From NCBI GenBank assembly GCA_023426245.1, contig JAFABB010000025.1:124001-188000 (forward strand): 64,000 nucleotides of DNA. Direction: 5' to 3'. The notes beneath the pieces were generated by a model. The model was not told where the DNA came from, made no database searches, and saw nothing but the letters and a program-made list of their open reading frames with translations. This stretch comes from Bacillota bacterium. Its GTDB lineage: Bacteria > Bacillota > UBA4882 > UBA8346. This document shows positions 1-7,241 of the stretch, piece after piece; position 1 is the stretch's first letter, and each line of letters starts with the position of its first letter. Made by a program: the position numbers and the translations under genes.

Positions 1-972
1 CCTATCCATCACATCGCCTCCGGTCTCAGCCGGAGTTCCGGTCAAATAGCATCCGCCTCCAATCAACTGTCGGCTTCCGCTTTTCAACTGTCGCAAAGTA
101 GCGCCGAACAAGCTTCTACCATTGAAGAAACTTCATCAAACTTAGAAGAAGCCTCTTCCATGTTGCAACAAAATAGCGTCTATACGAAACAGGCAGCCGC
201 ATTATCGGCACAGGCCAAGGAATCCGCGGATAAAGGAAGCCTGGAGATGCAGGAAATGATGGGTTCGATCCTGGAGATCAAAAAATCCAGCGATGAAATC
301 TCAAGAATCATCAAAGTCATCGATGATATTGCTTTTCAAACCAATATTCTGGCATTAAATGCCGCTATTGAAGCAGCCAGAGCCGGCGAAGCCGGGATGG
401 GTTTCTCGGTGGTAGCCGAGGAAGTAAGAAATTTGGCGCAACGAAGCGCCCAGGCGGCGAAAGACACCACTTCCATCATTGACGCCAATATCGAGCTGTC
501 CAATAAAGGGGTCAGTGCTGCCGAGAAGGTTGCCGAAGTTTTATATGAAATTACCGGAAAATCCAAAGAAGTCAGCGAAATAATAGACCAAATCGCTAGG
601 AGCAGCCAGGAACAAAACCAAGGCATTGGAGAAATCACCAAGGCAATGAGTCAAATGACTTCCATTACCCAGCAAACCGCAACGAATGCGGAAGAAAGTT
701 CATCCGCAGCTGAAGCGCTCAAGGATCAAGCTGAAAAAATGCGCGAAATCGTCCAAGAATTGTTGCATCTGGCAAACGGCTCCTCTCAAATCTCCGAAAA
801 AGAGGAGCTACCATCGATACAGCTGAACCGTCACGCCATAACATCAGGGGATAAGAATCTCCGTGTCGGTCAATCGCAACCGGGTCCTTCACCTGAGAAG
901 GCAAAAGGGAAAACCAAAATAGTATCTCCCGAAGAAGTCGTGCCTTTAGAAAATCATACCGACCGATTTTAA
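1..972 (+). CDS. methyl-accepting chemotaxis protein, 3' part
   Basis: This is the cytoplasmic signalling half of a chemoreceptor; the frame is open from the first base, so the N-terminus lies outside the window and 323 codons are visible. The MCP hairpin tip is intact, with FQTNILALNAAIEAARAGEA followed by VVAEEVRNLA, which contacts CheA and CheW. Long flanking coiled-coil heptads contain E/Q-rich methylation-type segments such as IEETSSNLEEASS. The C-terminus ends in SPEEVVPLE, almost the same tail as the second receptor at 56.4-58.0 kb, so the two are paralogues. No NWETF-type CheR/CheB tether is visible. The ligand cannot be inferred because the sensor domain is missing. Confidence 0.95.
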   Translation, partial: PIHHIASGLSRSSGQIASASNQLSASAFQLSQSSAEQASTIEETSSNLEEASSMLQQNSVYTKQAAALSAQAKESADKGSLEMQEMMGSILEIKKSSDEISRIIKVIDDIAFQTNILALNAAIEAARAGEAGMGFSVVAEEVRNLAQRSAQAAKDTTSIIDANIELSNKGVSAAEKVAEVLYEITGKSKEVSEIIDQIARSSQEQNQGIGEITKAMSQMTSITQQTATNAEESSSAAEALKDQAEKMREIVQELLHLANGSSQISEKEELPSIQLNRHAITSGDKNLRVGQSQPGPSPEKAKGKTKIVSPEEVVPLENHTDRF

Positions 973-1200
973 AATGAATCCGGCAAGTTTGTCTCGTTTT
1001 GCCAATGTACTAATCCTACCCTTCCTTGTTTGATTATATGATATTTTTTTAGAAAGGCTAAAAGCACAATAGACAGAACATCCGGCTTTGGGGAGAAATC
1101 GTTGGCTTGAGTTTCCATGATTACCATTTCGTTACCATTTATTCAAATTTATTAACATCCGTGTCGCTATTTTTTAATAAATAACTTGTATAATGAAAAT

Positions 1201-1262
1201 GTACTTTTTCATTACTCTCTCCCTTTTTTGATAACCCAACGCTGGTTGGGTTATTCTATTTT
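1201..1262 (+). ncRNA. candidate C-rich small RNA, unit 1 (degenerate)
   Basis: This is the most diverged of four related units. A TATAAT box (1189-1194) is followed by a pyrimidine segment CTCTCTCCC and a perfect 10-bp hairpin ATAACCCAAC/GTTGGGTTAT (1231-1254) running into a T-rich stretch. In the other units the opposite strand carries a 31-codon ORF. Here that frame is broken after 12 codons, while the TATAAT box, C-rich segment and hairpin survive, which favours a + strand RNA as the conserved function. Spacing from the TATAAT box to the C-rich segment is 4 nt shorter than in units 2-4. No transcript has been shown. Confidence 0.35.
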
Positions 1263-1265
1263 CAG

Positions 1266-1805
1266 CTACTCGATAAGTAATATCGCATACCGGTTCATCC
1301 CTTCCTTCCTGTCTGCCAATACTTGAATTGGATAGCCTATATTTCGAACCGTTCCGTAAATATCTATGGCTAAAGCTTCCGTACATGGCCTGGCAATTTT
1401 TTTGTTCCTGCATTCCGCCCTCTCCGGAGCGCAGGTCGAACAGATAGAGCATTCGTCAACCAATAAGACAAAAGCTTTATGAAAACCCGCCAAAAAAACC
1501 GCCCGCTCAAGTTGAATCAGTTTCTGATTGACAGTTTTACACCACGGTTTTAATTGCGCAGCGTCTTCAAAATTCACCCCAAAGTGGAAGACAATCGCAC
1601 GGCTATATTCGGAAAAAAATCGTTCGCACTCCCCAACCGTCGGCGCATTCGGCGGGCAGGCGCTGCTTTTCCCAAAACTATCGCAACCGTACATACATTT
1701 CATACGAACCCATTGAGCGACCTGAATTTCTTTCCCCGTAATCCATCGATAATCATTCAATCCGCTTTCTCTAAACAAATCCTCAAGTCTTTCCTGATTT
1801 TCCAT
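1266..1805 (-). CDS. DUF2284 metal-binding protein
   Basis: A 179-residue cysteine-rich protein matching the DUF2284 family (predicted metal-binding), whose function is unknown. Visible Cys clusters are CMYGCDSFGKSSACPP near residues 37-51 and CSICSTCAPERAEC near 118-131, a ferredoxin-like spacing that could hold an iron-sulfur cluster or another metal. There is no signal peptide, so it is probably cytosolic. The start ATG has AAAGGATG upstream. It stands alone between two copies of the 150-bp unit and shows no operon partner. Confidence 0.75.
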   Translation of the reverse strand: MENQERLEDLFRESGLNDYRWITGKEIQVAQWVRMKCMYGCDSFGKSSACPPNAPTVGECERFFSEYSRAIVFHFGVNFEDAAQLKPWCKTVNQKLIQLERAVFLAGFHKAFVLLVDECSICSTCAPERAECRNKKIARPCTEALAIDIYGTVRNIGYPIQVLADRKEGMNRYAILLIE

Positions 1806-1885
1806 TCAATCATCCTTTCACAGTTACGGATAAAATACCGCGCCTCATTCTCCATTTTCTTGACGAAGACTATTGCTTCCCAGAA

Positions 1886-1981
1886 TCATACAATTGTTAC
1901 CTTATTTTCATTATTTGTAACATTCGTGTAGTTCGTTTGTAACCAACCGCATGTATAATCATTATCAGATACTTTTTTCAT
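1886..1981 (-). CDS. possible 31-residue small protein, unit 2
   Basis: The ORF starts MKKVSDNDYTCGWLQ and ends ENKVTIV, preceded by a strong GGGAGGGAG ribosome site 2-3 nt before the ATG. The first nine residues and the last four are identical to those of the two ORFs at 4.0-4.3 kb. Against a coding role, differences from the copy at 4010-4105 are mostly non-synonymous (about 8 of 9), and the ORF lies antisense to the candidate small RNA of the same unit. It matches no family I recognise. Peptide and RNA interpretations are alternatives, or the two could overlap. Confidence 0.3.
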   Translation of the reverse strand: MKKVSDNDYTCGWLQTNYTNVTNNENKVTIV

Positions 1982-2028
1982 TACTCCCTCCCTTTTTTGA
2001 TAACTCAACTTTTGTTGGGTTATTTTGT
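1966..2028 (+). ncRNA. candidate C-rich small RNA, unit 2
   Basis: A TATAAT box (1954-1959) would start a ~60-nt RNA containing TTTTTTCATTACTCCCTCCC and ending in a hairpin ATAACTCAAC/GTTGGGTTAT (2000-2023) followed by TTTT, an intrinsic-terminator layout. One stem position is T opposite G. It is a wobble pair in RNA from the + strand but a mismatch in RNA from the - strand. The C-rich loop-like segment resembles the anti-Shine-Dalgarno motifs of Firmicute regulatory RNAs such as RsaE/RoxS, by analogy only. Confidence 0.4.
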
Positions 2029-2276
2029 TTTTAACCCTTTTGACCTTCTTGATGTAACCGCCCGCTTTCATACCGGAACCGCATCCTTATTCGAACATTC
2101 ATGGCTTTCAATGTTTTTTATCCACAATTACCTTTTTTCCCTTTTTGCGAAAATTTCCCCACGGTTCTCCCAGGACTGGGGGACTCCTCCGATGTACGAA
2201 TCAAGCCGGCAGGAGTAAAATAGGGACTATCAACCAAGCTTGGTTCATATTAAACCGTACAAAGGAGGGTTACCGG
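2029..2276. other. intergenic leader region before small membrane protein
   Basis: No gene is seen. The stretch holds a perfect 14-bp palindrome AACCAAGCTTGGTT (2232-2245), 32 bp before the start codon of the small membrane protein, a position compatible with an operator or a leader hairpin. A G-rich/C-rich segment at 2160-2190 could fold locally. No recognisable riboswitch. Confidence 0.4.
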
Positions 2277-2489
2277 ATGAAAAGTTTTATCGATACCATG
2301 TTGCAACGGACTCATCGTTACAATCTTTGGGACTTTGGAGCTCTTAAAATCACCCTGATAGCGGTGGGAATCCTTTTGGGAGCCTATTTTTCAAAGTTTT
2401 TCTCGGCTAACGTTATCGATGTCTGGATTATCTTTGGGGTAACCTATTTGTTCATCTTGTATAAGACTTTGGTTGCTTATCGCAAATAG
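2277..2489 (+). CDS. small two-helix membrane protein
   Basis: A 70-residue protein with two hydrophobic helices, about residues 21-41 (ALKITLIAVGILLGAYF) and 46-66 (VIDVWIIFGVTYLFILYK), and a basic C-terminus (YRK). The start is set by AAAGGAGGG seven nt before the ATG; an upstream in-frame extension has no ribosome site. I do not recognise the family; small inner-membrane proteins of this shape are common in Clostridia. It is followed by a strong terminator and is the only + strand gene in this part, so it forms its own transcription unit. Confidence 0.7.
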   Translation: MKSFIDTMLQRTHRYNLWDFGALKITLIAVGILLGAYFSKFFSANVIDVWIIFGVTYLFILYKTLVAYRK

Positions 2490-2548
2490 CTGCACTCTCA
2501 AATTCTCATTGGAATCCATTGCGCCAATATATCATTTAGAAATCATTT

Positions 2549-2585
2549 CCCATCCCCGCCTGTGAATCCATTCGGCGGGGATGGG
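2549..2585 (+). terminator. intrinsic terminator after small membrane protein
   Basis: A perfect 12-bp GC-rich stem CCCATCCCCGCC/GGCGGGGATGGG with a 13-nt loop, followed by a T-rich run on the + strand. It lies between convergent genes and ends the + strand unit. Confidence 0.85.
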
Positions 2586-2591
2586 CGTCTT

Positions 2592-3803
2592 TTAATTTTT
2601 CTGCCATTGATTCAAACGCATTTTTTGATTAAACTCTTCTAAAGTGTAATCGCTGATTTTTTGATTCTCTCTGCCTAAAGCCACCATGACTTCATAACAA
2701 CCCGATTTGTCAGCCAAAACTTTTATATCAACATTGGGCCCTACAACTTCAGCATATTTCGCCCCTTTTAATACATCTTCCGGAACATCCGTGACATCGA
2801 TCGTTGTGGCATCCAGAGAAATTTTTCCAATAACCGGAGTACGGTAGCCTTGAATCGACATATACACGCCTTTGGGCGCATTGTCAAGTTCACTGAGTAA
2901 CCTCAAATACCCATCTTTATATCCAATATGGACCAAAGCCATGATCGTATCTCTTTGGGTGGTAAATGCTCCTCCATAGCCTACGGTCTGTCCTTTGGGG
3001 ATTTTCTTGATCTGGGATATCTTTGCGTAAATTTCCAGGGTATGTTTTGCGCCGGGTGAAATGGGATGTTCAGCATTGGGGGCTCCTCCAACCAGGCCTA
3101 TTCCAGGCCGAATCATATCAAAATTGACTTTTTCATTGTCTAAAAGAATGACGCTGTCGGTACAGGCGAAAGTAACCGGTTTTTTAGGAAGCCTCGTCAG
3201 ATAGTCCTTTAAGATGCTGATTTGCCGGTCGCAATGGGTGAAATCATCCCCTTTGATATCATAAAAATGACTCATGTAAAATTCCACTTCCAGATGGGAA
3301 GTGGAACGATCAAAATCTTCGCTTAAAATTTCAACTTCGTCATCCAATAACCCCAGGCGGTTCATATGGGTATCCAGGTGAATGATTACCGAATTTTTAC
3401 CCGTTTGCCGGCAGTATTCATTCCATCGGTTCAACTGTTCCAAACAATTTACGCAAGGCGTTAGATGATATTCCTTAAAATAGGGTTCTTCGTTATCCAG
3501 TATTCCAGCCAAGGTATAAATCTTAACCTCTTTTTGGGGGGCTATCGCCCGGAGTTGAATCCCCTCAAACAGTTCCGCGACAAAAAAGTGTCTGGCGCCT
3601 GCGTTGATTAAGGCCGGTGCTACATCTTTCATTTGCAACCCATGAACCTCGGCTTTTAAAACCGCGGCACATATCGAACCGGTTTTATCAGCCCGCTCCT
3701 TGAATAAAAGATAATTATGGACCACCGCATCAATATCGCGAATCCGGACAATCGGTTTGATCCCAAATGCTTGGTCCGGAATGATTCGAAAAGTTGTACC
3801 CAA
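2592..3803 (-). CDS. alanine racemase-like PLP enzyme
   Basis: A 403-residue fold-type III PLP enzyme of the alanine racemase family, which interconverts L- and D-amino acids, typically alanine for peptidoglycan. The PLP lysine lies in AVLKAEVHG (Lys50) and the catalytic-base tyrosine in TVGYGGAF (Tyr276). The C-terminal domain has VHIGYKDGYLR in place of the usual PIGYADGY. The usual MCMD element is diverged to KISLDATTID, so this may be a specialised or broad-specificity racemase rather than the main Alr. The start is TTG with AAGGGG upstream; the first in-frame ATG would remove the PLP lysine. It lies downstream of serC on the same strand, separated by two copies of the 150-bp unit and a terminator. 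Confidence 0.8.
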   Translation of the reverse strand: MGTTFRIIPDQAFGIKPIVRIRDIDAVVHNYLLFKERADKTGSICAAVLKAEVHGLQMKDVAPALINAGARHFFVAELFEGIQLRAIAPQKEVKIYTLAGILDNEEPYFKEYHLTPCVNCLEQLNRWNEYCRQTGKNSVIIHLDTHMNRLGLLDDEVEILSEDFDRSTSHLEVEFYMSHFYDIKGDDFTHCDRQISILKDYLTRLPKKPVTFACTDSVILLDNEKVNFDMIRPGIGLVGGAPNAEHPISPGAKHTLEIYAKISQIKKIPKGQTVGYGGAFTTQRDTIMALVHIGYKDGYLRLLSELDNAPKGVYMSIQGYRTPVIGKISLDATTIDVTDVPEDVLKGAKYAEVVGPNVDIKVLADKSGCYEVMVALGRENQKISDYTLEEFNQKMRLNQWQKN

Positions 3804-4009
3804 TGGACTTCCCCTTTAATTTTTGATTCATGATATTCCCCATTGATCCAAGTGAATCCTTCAGGATAAATTTCTTGGAACTCCAGTCCATGCATTATCC
3901 AATAATCTTTCGACCAAACTTCTTTCCGGATATTTTATATCAAACTAAATTTCAAAAACCGCATTTCTTTTGATACCGGAATCATCGATAACGTTTCAGC
4001 CGTTCAAAA

Positions 4010-4105
4010 TCATACAATTGTTACCATATTTTCATTATTTTTTACATTTCTGTCGTTGGCTTGTAACCAACTGCCTATATAATCATTATCAGATACTTTT
4101 TTCAT
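4010..4105 (-). CDS. possible 31-residue small protein, unit 3
   Basis: The ORF begins MKKVSDNDYIGSWLQAND and ends ENMVTIV, with GGGAGGGAG just upstream of the ATG. It is nearly identical to the neighbouring ORF at 4181-4276, with four nucleotide differences (two synonymous, two not). It is polar and not hydrophobic, so it does not look like a type I toxin. The whole ORF is complementary to the promoter and 5' half of the candidate small RNA. No family recognised. Confidence 0.3.
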   Translation of the reverse strand: MKKVSDNDYIGSWLQANDRNVKNNENMVTIV

Positions 4106-4152
4106 TACTCCCTCCCTTTTTTAATAACTCAACTTTGGTTGGGTTATTTTGT
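4090..4152 (+). ncRNA. candidate C-rich small RNA, unit 3
   Basis: The TATAAT box (4078-4083) is preceded, at 16 nt, by TTGGCT as a weak -35. A dyad GTTGG-N7-CCAAC overlaps this region and could be an operator. The predicted RNA contains CATTACTCCCTCCC, an exact complement of a ribosome site plus start codon, then an 11-bp hairpin AATAACTCAAC/GTTGGGTTATT (4123-4148) and a short T run. Tandem with unit 4, about 170 bp away in the same orientation. Confidence 0.42.
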
Positions 4153-4180
4153 TTGATAGGAGGACCCTTTATTCTCAAAA

Positions 4181-4276
4181 TCATACAATCGTTACCAGAA
4201 TTTCATTATTTTTTACATTCCTGTCGTTGGCTTGTAACCAACTGCCTATATAATCATTATCAGATACTTTTTTCAT
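4181..4276 (-). CDS. possible 31-residue small protein, unit 4
   Basis: A close copy of the ORF at 4010-4105, differing at two residues (ENM to EIL). It has the same GGGAGGGAG ribosome site. It lies 3' of the serC terminator on the same strand, so without its own promoter it would be poorly transcribed. No - strand promoter is obvious. Unrecognised. Confidence 0.3.
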   Translation of the reverse strand: MKKVSDNDYIGSWLQANDRNVKNNEILVTIV

Positions 4277-4326
4277 TACTCCCTCCCTTTCTTTAATAAC
4301 TCACCTTCGGTTGGGTTATTTTTTTG
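4261..4326 (+). ncRNA. candidate C-rich small RNA, unit 4
   Basis: TATAAT at 4249-4254, the segment CATTACTCCCTCCC, and a hairpin with arms at 4295-4305 and 4310-4320 followed by TTTTT, the best terminator tail of the four units. The loop reads TTCG closed by C-G, a stable tetraloop, where unit 3 has TTTG. The change breaks one stem pair but creates the tetraloop. Tandem with unit 3. Confidence 0.42.
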
Positions 4327-4339
4327 TTCGGCAATCAAA

Positions 4340-4362
4340 AAGAAGGCTTTTTTAGCCTTCTT
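4340..4362 (-). terminator. serC terminator (bidirectional)
   Basis: Stem AAGAAGGCT/AGCCTTCTT with a 5-nt loop; T runs on both sides, so it can work on either strand. It ends the serC transcript and also lies downstream of unit 4 on the + strand. Confidence 0.8.
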
Positions 4363-4396
4363 AAAAAATAATCCTCATAACTTTTTAACTTTACCT

Positions 4397-5482
4397 TTAT
4401 CCGTTTTTCTTCTGAAACTCTTTCATCAACTCGGCCAGTGTCTTACAACCTTCTACCGGCATCGCATTATAAATTGAGGCTCTCATGCCGCCCACCGAAC
4501 GGTGCCCTTTGATGCCAACCAAACCGATTTTCTTGGCCTCGCTGACAAAGGCCGCTTCCAACTCTTCGCTGGGCAAACGAAAAGTGACATTCATCAAGGA
4601 ACGGCTCTCTTTTTGGGCATGGCCTTTATAAAACCCGCCGCTGTTGTCAATGGCATTATAAATGTAGGCTGCTTTTTCCTGGTTGCGTTTTTCCATAGCG
4701 GCGACGCCGCCATTGTTTTTCAGCCATTTCAATACCAGGTTTACGACATAAATTGCAAATGTAGGCGGAGTGTTATACAAGGAGTTATTTTTGACATAGG
4801 TGCCATATTGGAAAATAACCGGCAAATTGGTATTGGCCTTACGAAGTAATTCCGGATTGACCAACACGACGGTTACACCGGAGGGACCCAAATTTTTCTG
4901 CGCTCCGGCATAGATTAAATCGAACTTCGAGGCATCAAAAGACCTCGATAAAATATCACTGGACATATCGGCCACCAAAGGCGCCTTTACATCCGGGAAC
5001 TCCTTCCACTGGGTACCGTAAATCGTGTTATTGGAAGTGATATGAACATAAGCCGGATTGTCACTGATTTTAATCTCGGAAGCCTCCGGTATCCGGTCAA
5101 AATTAGTTCCCTTGGTTGAGGCGGCAATATTGACTTTCCCCACCCGGGCCGCTTCCTCATAGGCTTTTTCAGCAAAAGATCCGGAAATAATATAATCCGC
5201 ATAGGATCCCGGTGTTAAAAGATTCATCGGAACGAAAGCAAACTGGGCACTGGCGCCGCCCCCCATAAATAGGACCCGGTAATCCCCGGGAGCGCCGATT
5301 AACTCTTTGAGTAAACTCTCGGTTTCGTTCTGAACCTCTTCGTATTCTTTACCACGATGGCTAACCTCCAAGATAGACATCCCGGTATTTTTAAAATTTA
5401 ATAATTCCCTTTGAGCTTCCTGAATCACCGGTAAGGGTAATGTTGCCGGACCGGGATTGAAATTGAAAACCCTATCGCTCAT
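4397..5482 (-). CDS. serC: phosphoserine aminotransferase
   Basis: A 361-residue class V PLP aminotransferase converting 3-phosphohydroxypyruvate and glutamate to phosphoserine in serine biosynthesis (also usable in pyridoxal synthesis). The N-terminal FNFNPGPATLP and the PLP lysine in YAGAQKNLGPSG (Lys196) are diagnostic, and the C-terminal GHRSVGGMRASIYNA is the usual substrate-phosphate binding region. The start is the ATG 11 nt after AAGGAGG; an upstream in-frame start lacks a ribosome site. No serA neighbour is present. Length is normal for the family. Confidence 0.96.
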   Translation of the reverse strand: MSDRVFNFNPGPATLPLPVIQEAQRELLNFKNTGMSILEVSHRGKEYEEVQNETESLLKELIGAPGDYRVLFMGGGASAQFAFVPMNLLTPGSYADYIISGSFAEKAYEEAARVGKVNIAASTKGTNFDRIPEASEIKISDNPAYVHITSNNTIYGTQWKEFPDVKAPLVADMSSDILSRSFDASKFDLIYAGAQKNLGPSGVTVVLVNPELLRKANTNLPVIFQYGTYVKNNSLYNTPPTFAIYVVNLVLKWLKNNGGVAAMEKRNQEKAAYIYNAIDNSGGFYKGHAQKESRSLMNVTFRLPSEELEAAFVSEAKKIGLVGIKGHRSVGGMRASIYNAMPVEGCKTLAELMKEFQKKNG

Positions 5483-5645
5483 TTTAAGGCAATCCTCCTT
5501 CAAAATCAAATTATTGTTGTCATTATATCTTTTCTGTAAACTGAATTCAAGTCAATATTGAAAATAAGTATGACAATTGCATAGCCGTTAAATTTGGGGA
5601 ATAGCCCGTTCAATTTGGCGCTACAATAATCAGGGAGGGATGTTC

Positions 5646-7220
5646 ATGAACCGTACCGTCGCCGATTTAATATTGGCCCAATTAAGTGAATACGGAGTTA
5701 AAATCATCTTTGGAGTCATTGGAGACGCAATTTTCCCCTTGGCCGACGCTCTCTCAAGACAGGAGCAAATTCGCTACATCCCGGCCACCATCGAAACAGC
5801 CGCCTCTTTTATGGCCAGTTTCGCGGCAAAACTCTCGGGCACCTTGGGGGTTTGTATTGCCAGCGCCGGACCGGGGGCGGTCAATATGGCAAACGGCGTG
5901 GGGGATGCTTATTTGGATAACGTCCCGCTACTTTGTATAACCGGACAAGTTTCCAGCAACAAACTTGGAACCGATTATAAACAATACATCAATCAAACAG
6001 CATTTTTCGAAGCCATTACCGGTAAATCCCGCTTATGCACTCATCCCGGGGCTGTTCTTCCCATTCTCACCAGTCTGTTGAATTACGCCCTCACCTTTAG
6101 GACCTCGGTACACCTGGAGATTCCCCAGGATATATTGGTACAACCCACCGCCGAAACCGTTATCCCGATGCCGGATCTCATGAACAAGCTGGATGGGGCG
6201 AGGGTCTATTATGGGGCGCTGGAAACAGCCTTGGAATTCATGGCCGGAACTGCGAGACCCTTGATCATCATCGGTAAAAACGCCTGTAATTTCGCAACTA
6301 TCATTGCTTCCTTCGCCAAATCTTTCGGGGCGGGGATCGTTATAAGCAGGGAATGCAAGGGGACATTGCCGGATAGCCATCCCCAGGTGATTGGGGGAAT
6401 TGGCGAGGCTTTTTTGCCGCAAAGTTTTCTAAAAAGCGACTGCATCCTGTTATTTGGCGAAGCGGTTTATGAGGAACGCTTCATCCCCTCCGGGACCCGG
6501 GTGATTCAATTTCGCAACACGACTCATCCCGGCTTCACCAACTATTTGGAAATCGCCGGCGATTATGACTTGATCCTGCGGGCCATGAGAGAGAAATTCC
6601 CGCAATTCATTGACCGCCATCAATGGCGCCAGGAAATCGAAACTGCCTTCCGCCAAAGGATGACCGCCGCCGAAAACACCGGCGATCCGAAACATCCCTT
6701 GTTATTCTTCCATGCCCTTTCCAAAGTGGTTGCCGATGATGCCATCATTACCCTGGATGTGGGGGAGTTTGTTTACTGGTTCGATTTCGGTTTTCTGGCC
6801 AAACACCAACAAGTGGGGATTTCAACCAACTGGCGGAGCATGGGAGGGGGAATCCCGGCAGGCATTGCCGCCTGCTTGCAAAATCCGGACAGACAGGTGA
6901 TTTCCATTGTCGGCGACGGAGGTTTTCTAATGTCCCTGAATGAATTGGCCACCATCGAACGCTTCCAGTTGCCCTTAACCGTCTTTGTTTTATGTAATCA
7001 ATGCTACGGCCTGGAAATTCAAAAAATGGCCCAGGAAGGGTTTAGGGCCTTTGGAACCGATTTAACTTTGCCGGATTTTATTCAATTATCGGAAGCCTTT
7101 CATATGCGGGGTTATCATATTACAGAACCCTTCAATGAAAACGAAATCAGACTCGCTCTCCAAAATCCTCCCGCTTTAGCGGCAGTTCACTCCATAAGTG
7201 CTCCTTTGCCCAATCTATAA
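5646..7220 (+). CDS. thiamine-diphosphate-dependent decarboxylase/oxidase-like enzyme
   Basis: A 524-residue protein with the three-domain layout of the pyruvate oxidase / acetolactate synthase / indolepyruvate decarboxylase superfamily. The N-terminal PYR domain carries the ThDP-activating Glu50 (IPATIETAAS) and ASAGPGAVN. A central domain follows. The C-terminal PP domain has GDGGF (from residue 423) and an Asn-Gln about 28 residues later (VLCNQCYGLE), the metal-ThDP motif. The central domain has no clear FAD signature and the exact substrate cannot be set; a 2-keto acid decarboxylase fits. The second ATG (GGAGGG six nt upstream) is a better start than the one directly abutting the ribosome site. 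Divergent from serC. Confidence 0.8.
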   Translation: MNRTVADLILAQLSEYGVKIIFGVIGDAIFPLADALSRQEQIRYIPATIETAASFMASFAAKLSGTLGVCIASAGPGAVNMANGVGDAYLDNVPLLCITGQVSSNKLGTDYKQYINQTAFFEAITGKSRLCTHPGAVLPILTSLLNYALTFRTSVHLEIPQDILVQPTAETVIPMPDLMNKLDGARVYYGALETALEFMAGTARPLIIIGKNACNFATIIASFAKSFGAGIVISRECKGTLPDSHPQVIGGIGEAFLPQSFLKSDCILLFGEAVYEERFIPSGTRVIQFRNTTHPGFTNYLEIAGDYDLILRAMREKFPQFIDRHQWRQEIETAFRQRMTAAENTGDPKHPLLFFHALSKVVADDAIITLDVGEFVYWFDFGFLAKHQQVGISTNWRSMGGGIPAGIAACLQNPDRQVISIVGDGGFLMSLNELATIERFQLPLTVFVLCNQCYGLEIQKMAQEGFRAFGTDLTLPDFIQLSEAFHMRGYHITEPFNENEIRLALQNPPALAAVHSISAPLPNL

Positions 7221-7241
7221 TGATTCACTTTTACTTGCCTG

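Noticed and set aside
1528..1931. + strand ORFs over the DUF2284 gene
   Set aside because: Antisense shadows of a clear conserved gene; no ribosome sites.
2160..2220. GC-rich segment before the small membrane protein as a riboswitch
   Set aside because: It does not match any aptamer consensus I know; only local folding potential is seen.
3656..3895. 79-codon ORF on the - strand overlapping the 5' end of the racemase-like gene
   Set aside because: Its first half looks protein-like, but it has no ribosome site and overlaps the racemase start in another frame. It could be a decayed leader ORF; not supported enough to call.
1120..4326. CRISPR-like or insertion-sequence interpretation of the repeated units
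   Set aside because: The units are ~150 bp, not evenly spaced and have no spacers, terminal inverted repeats, target duplications or transposase.
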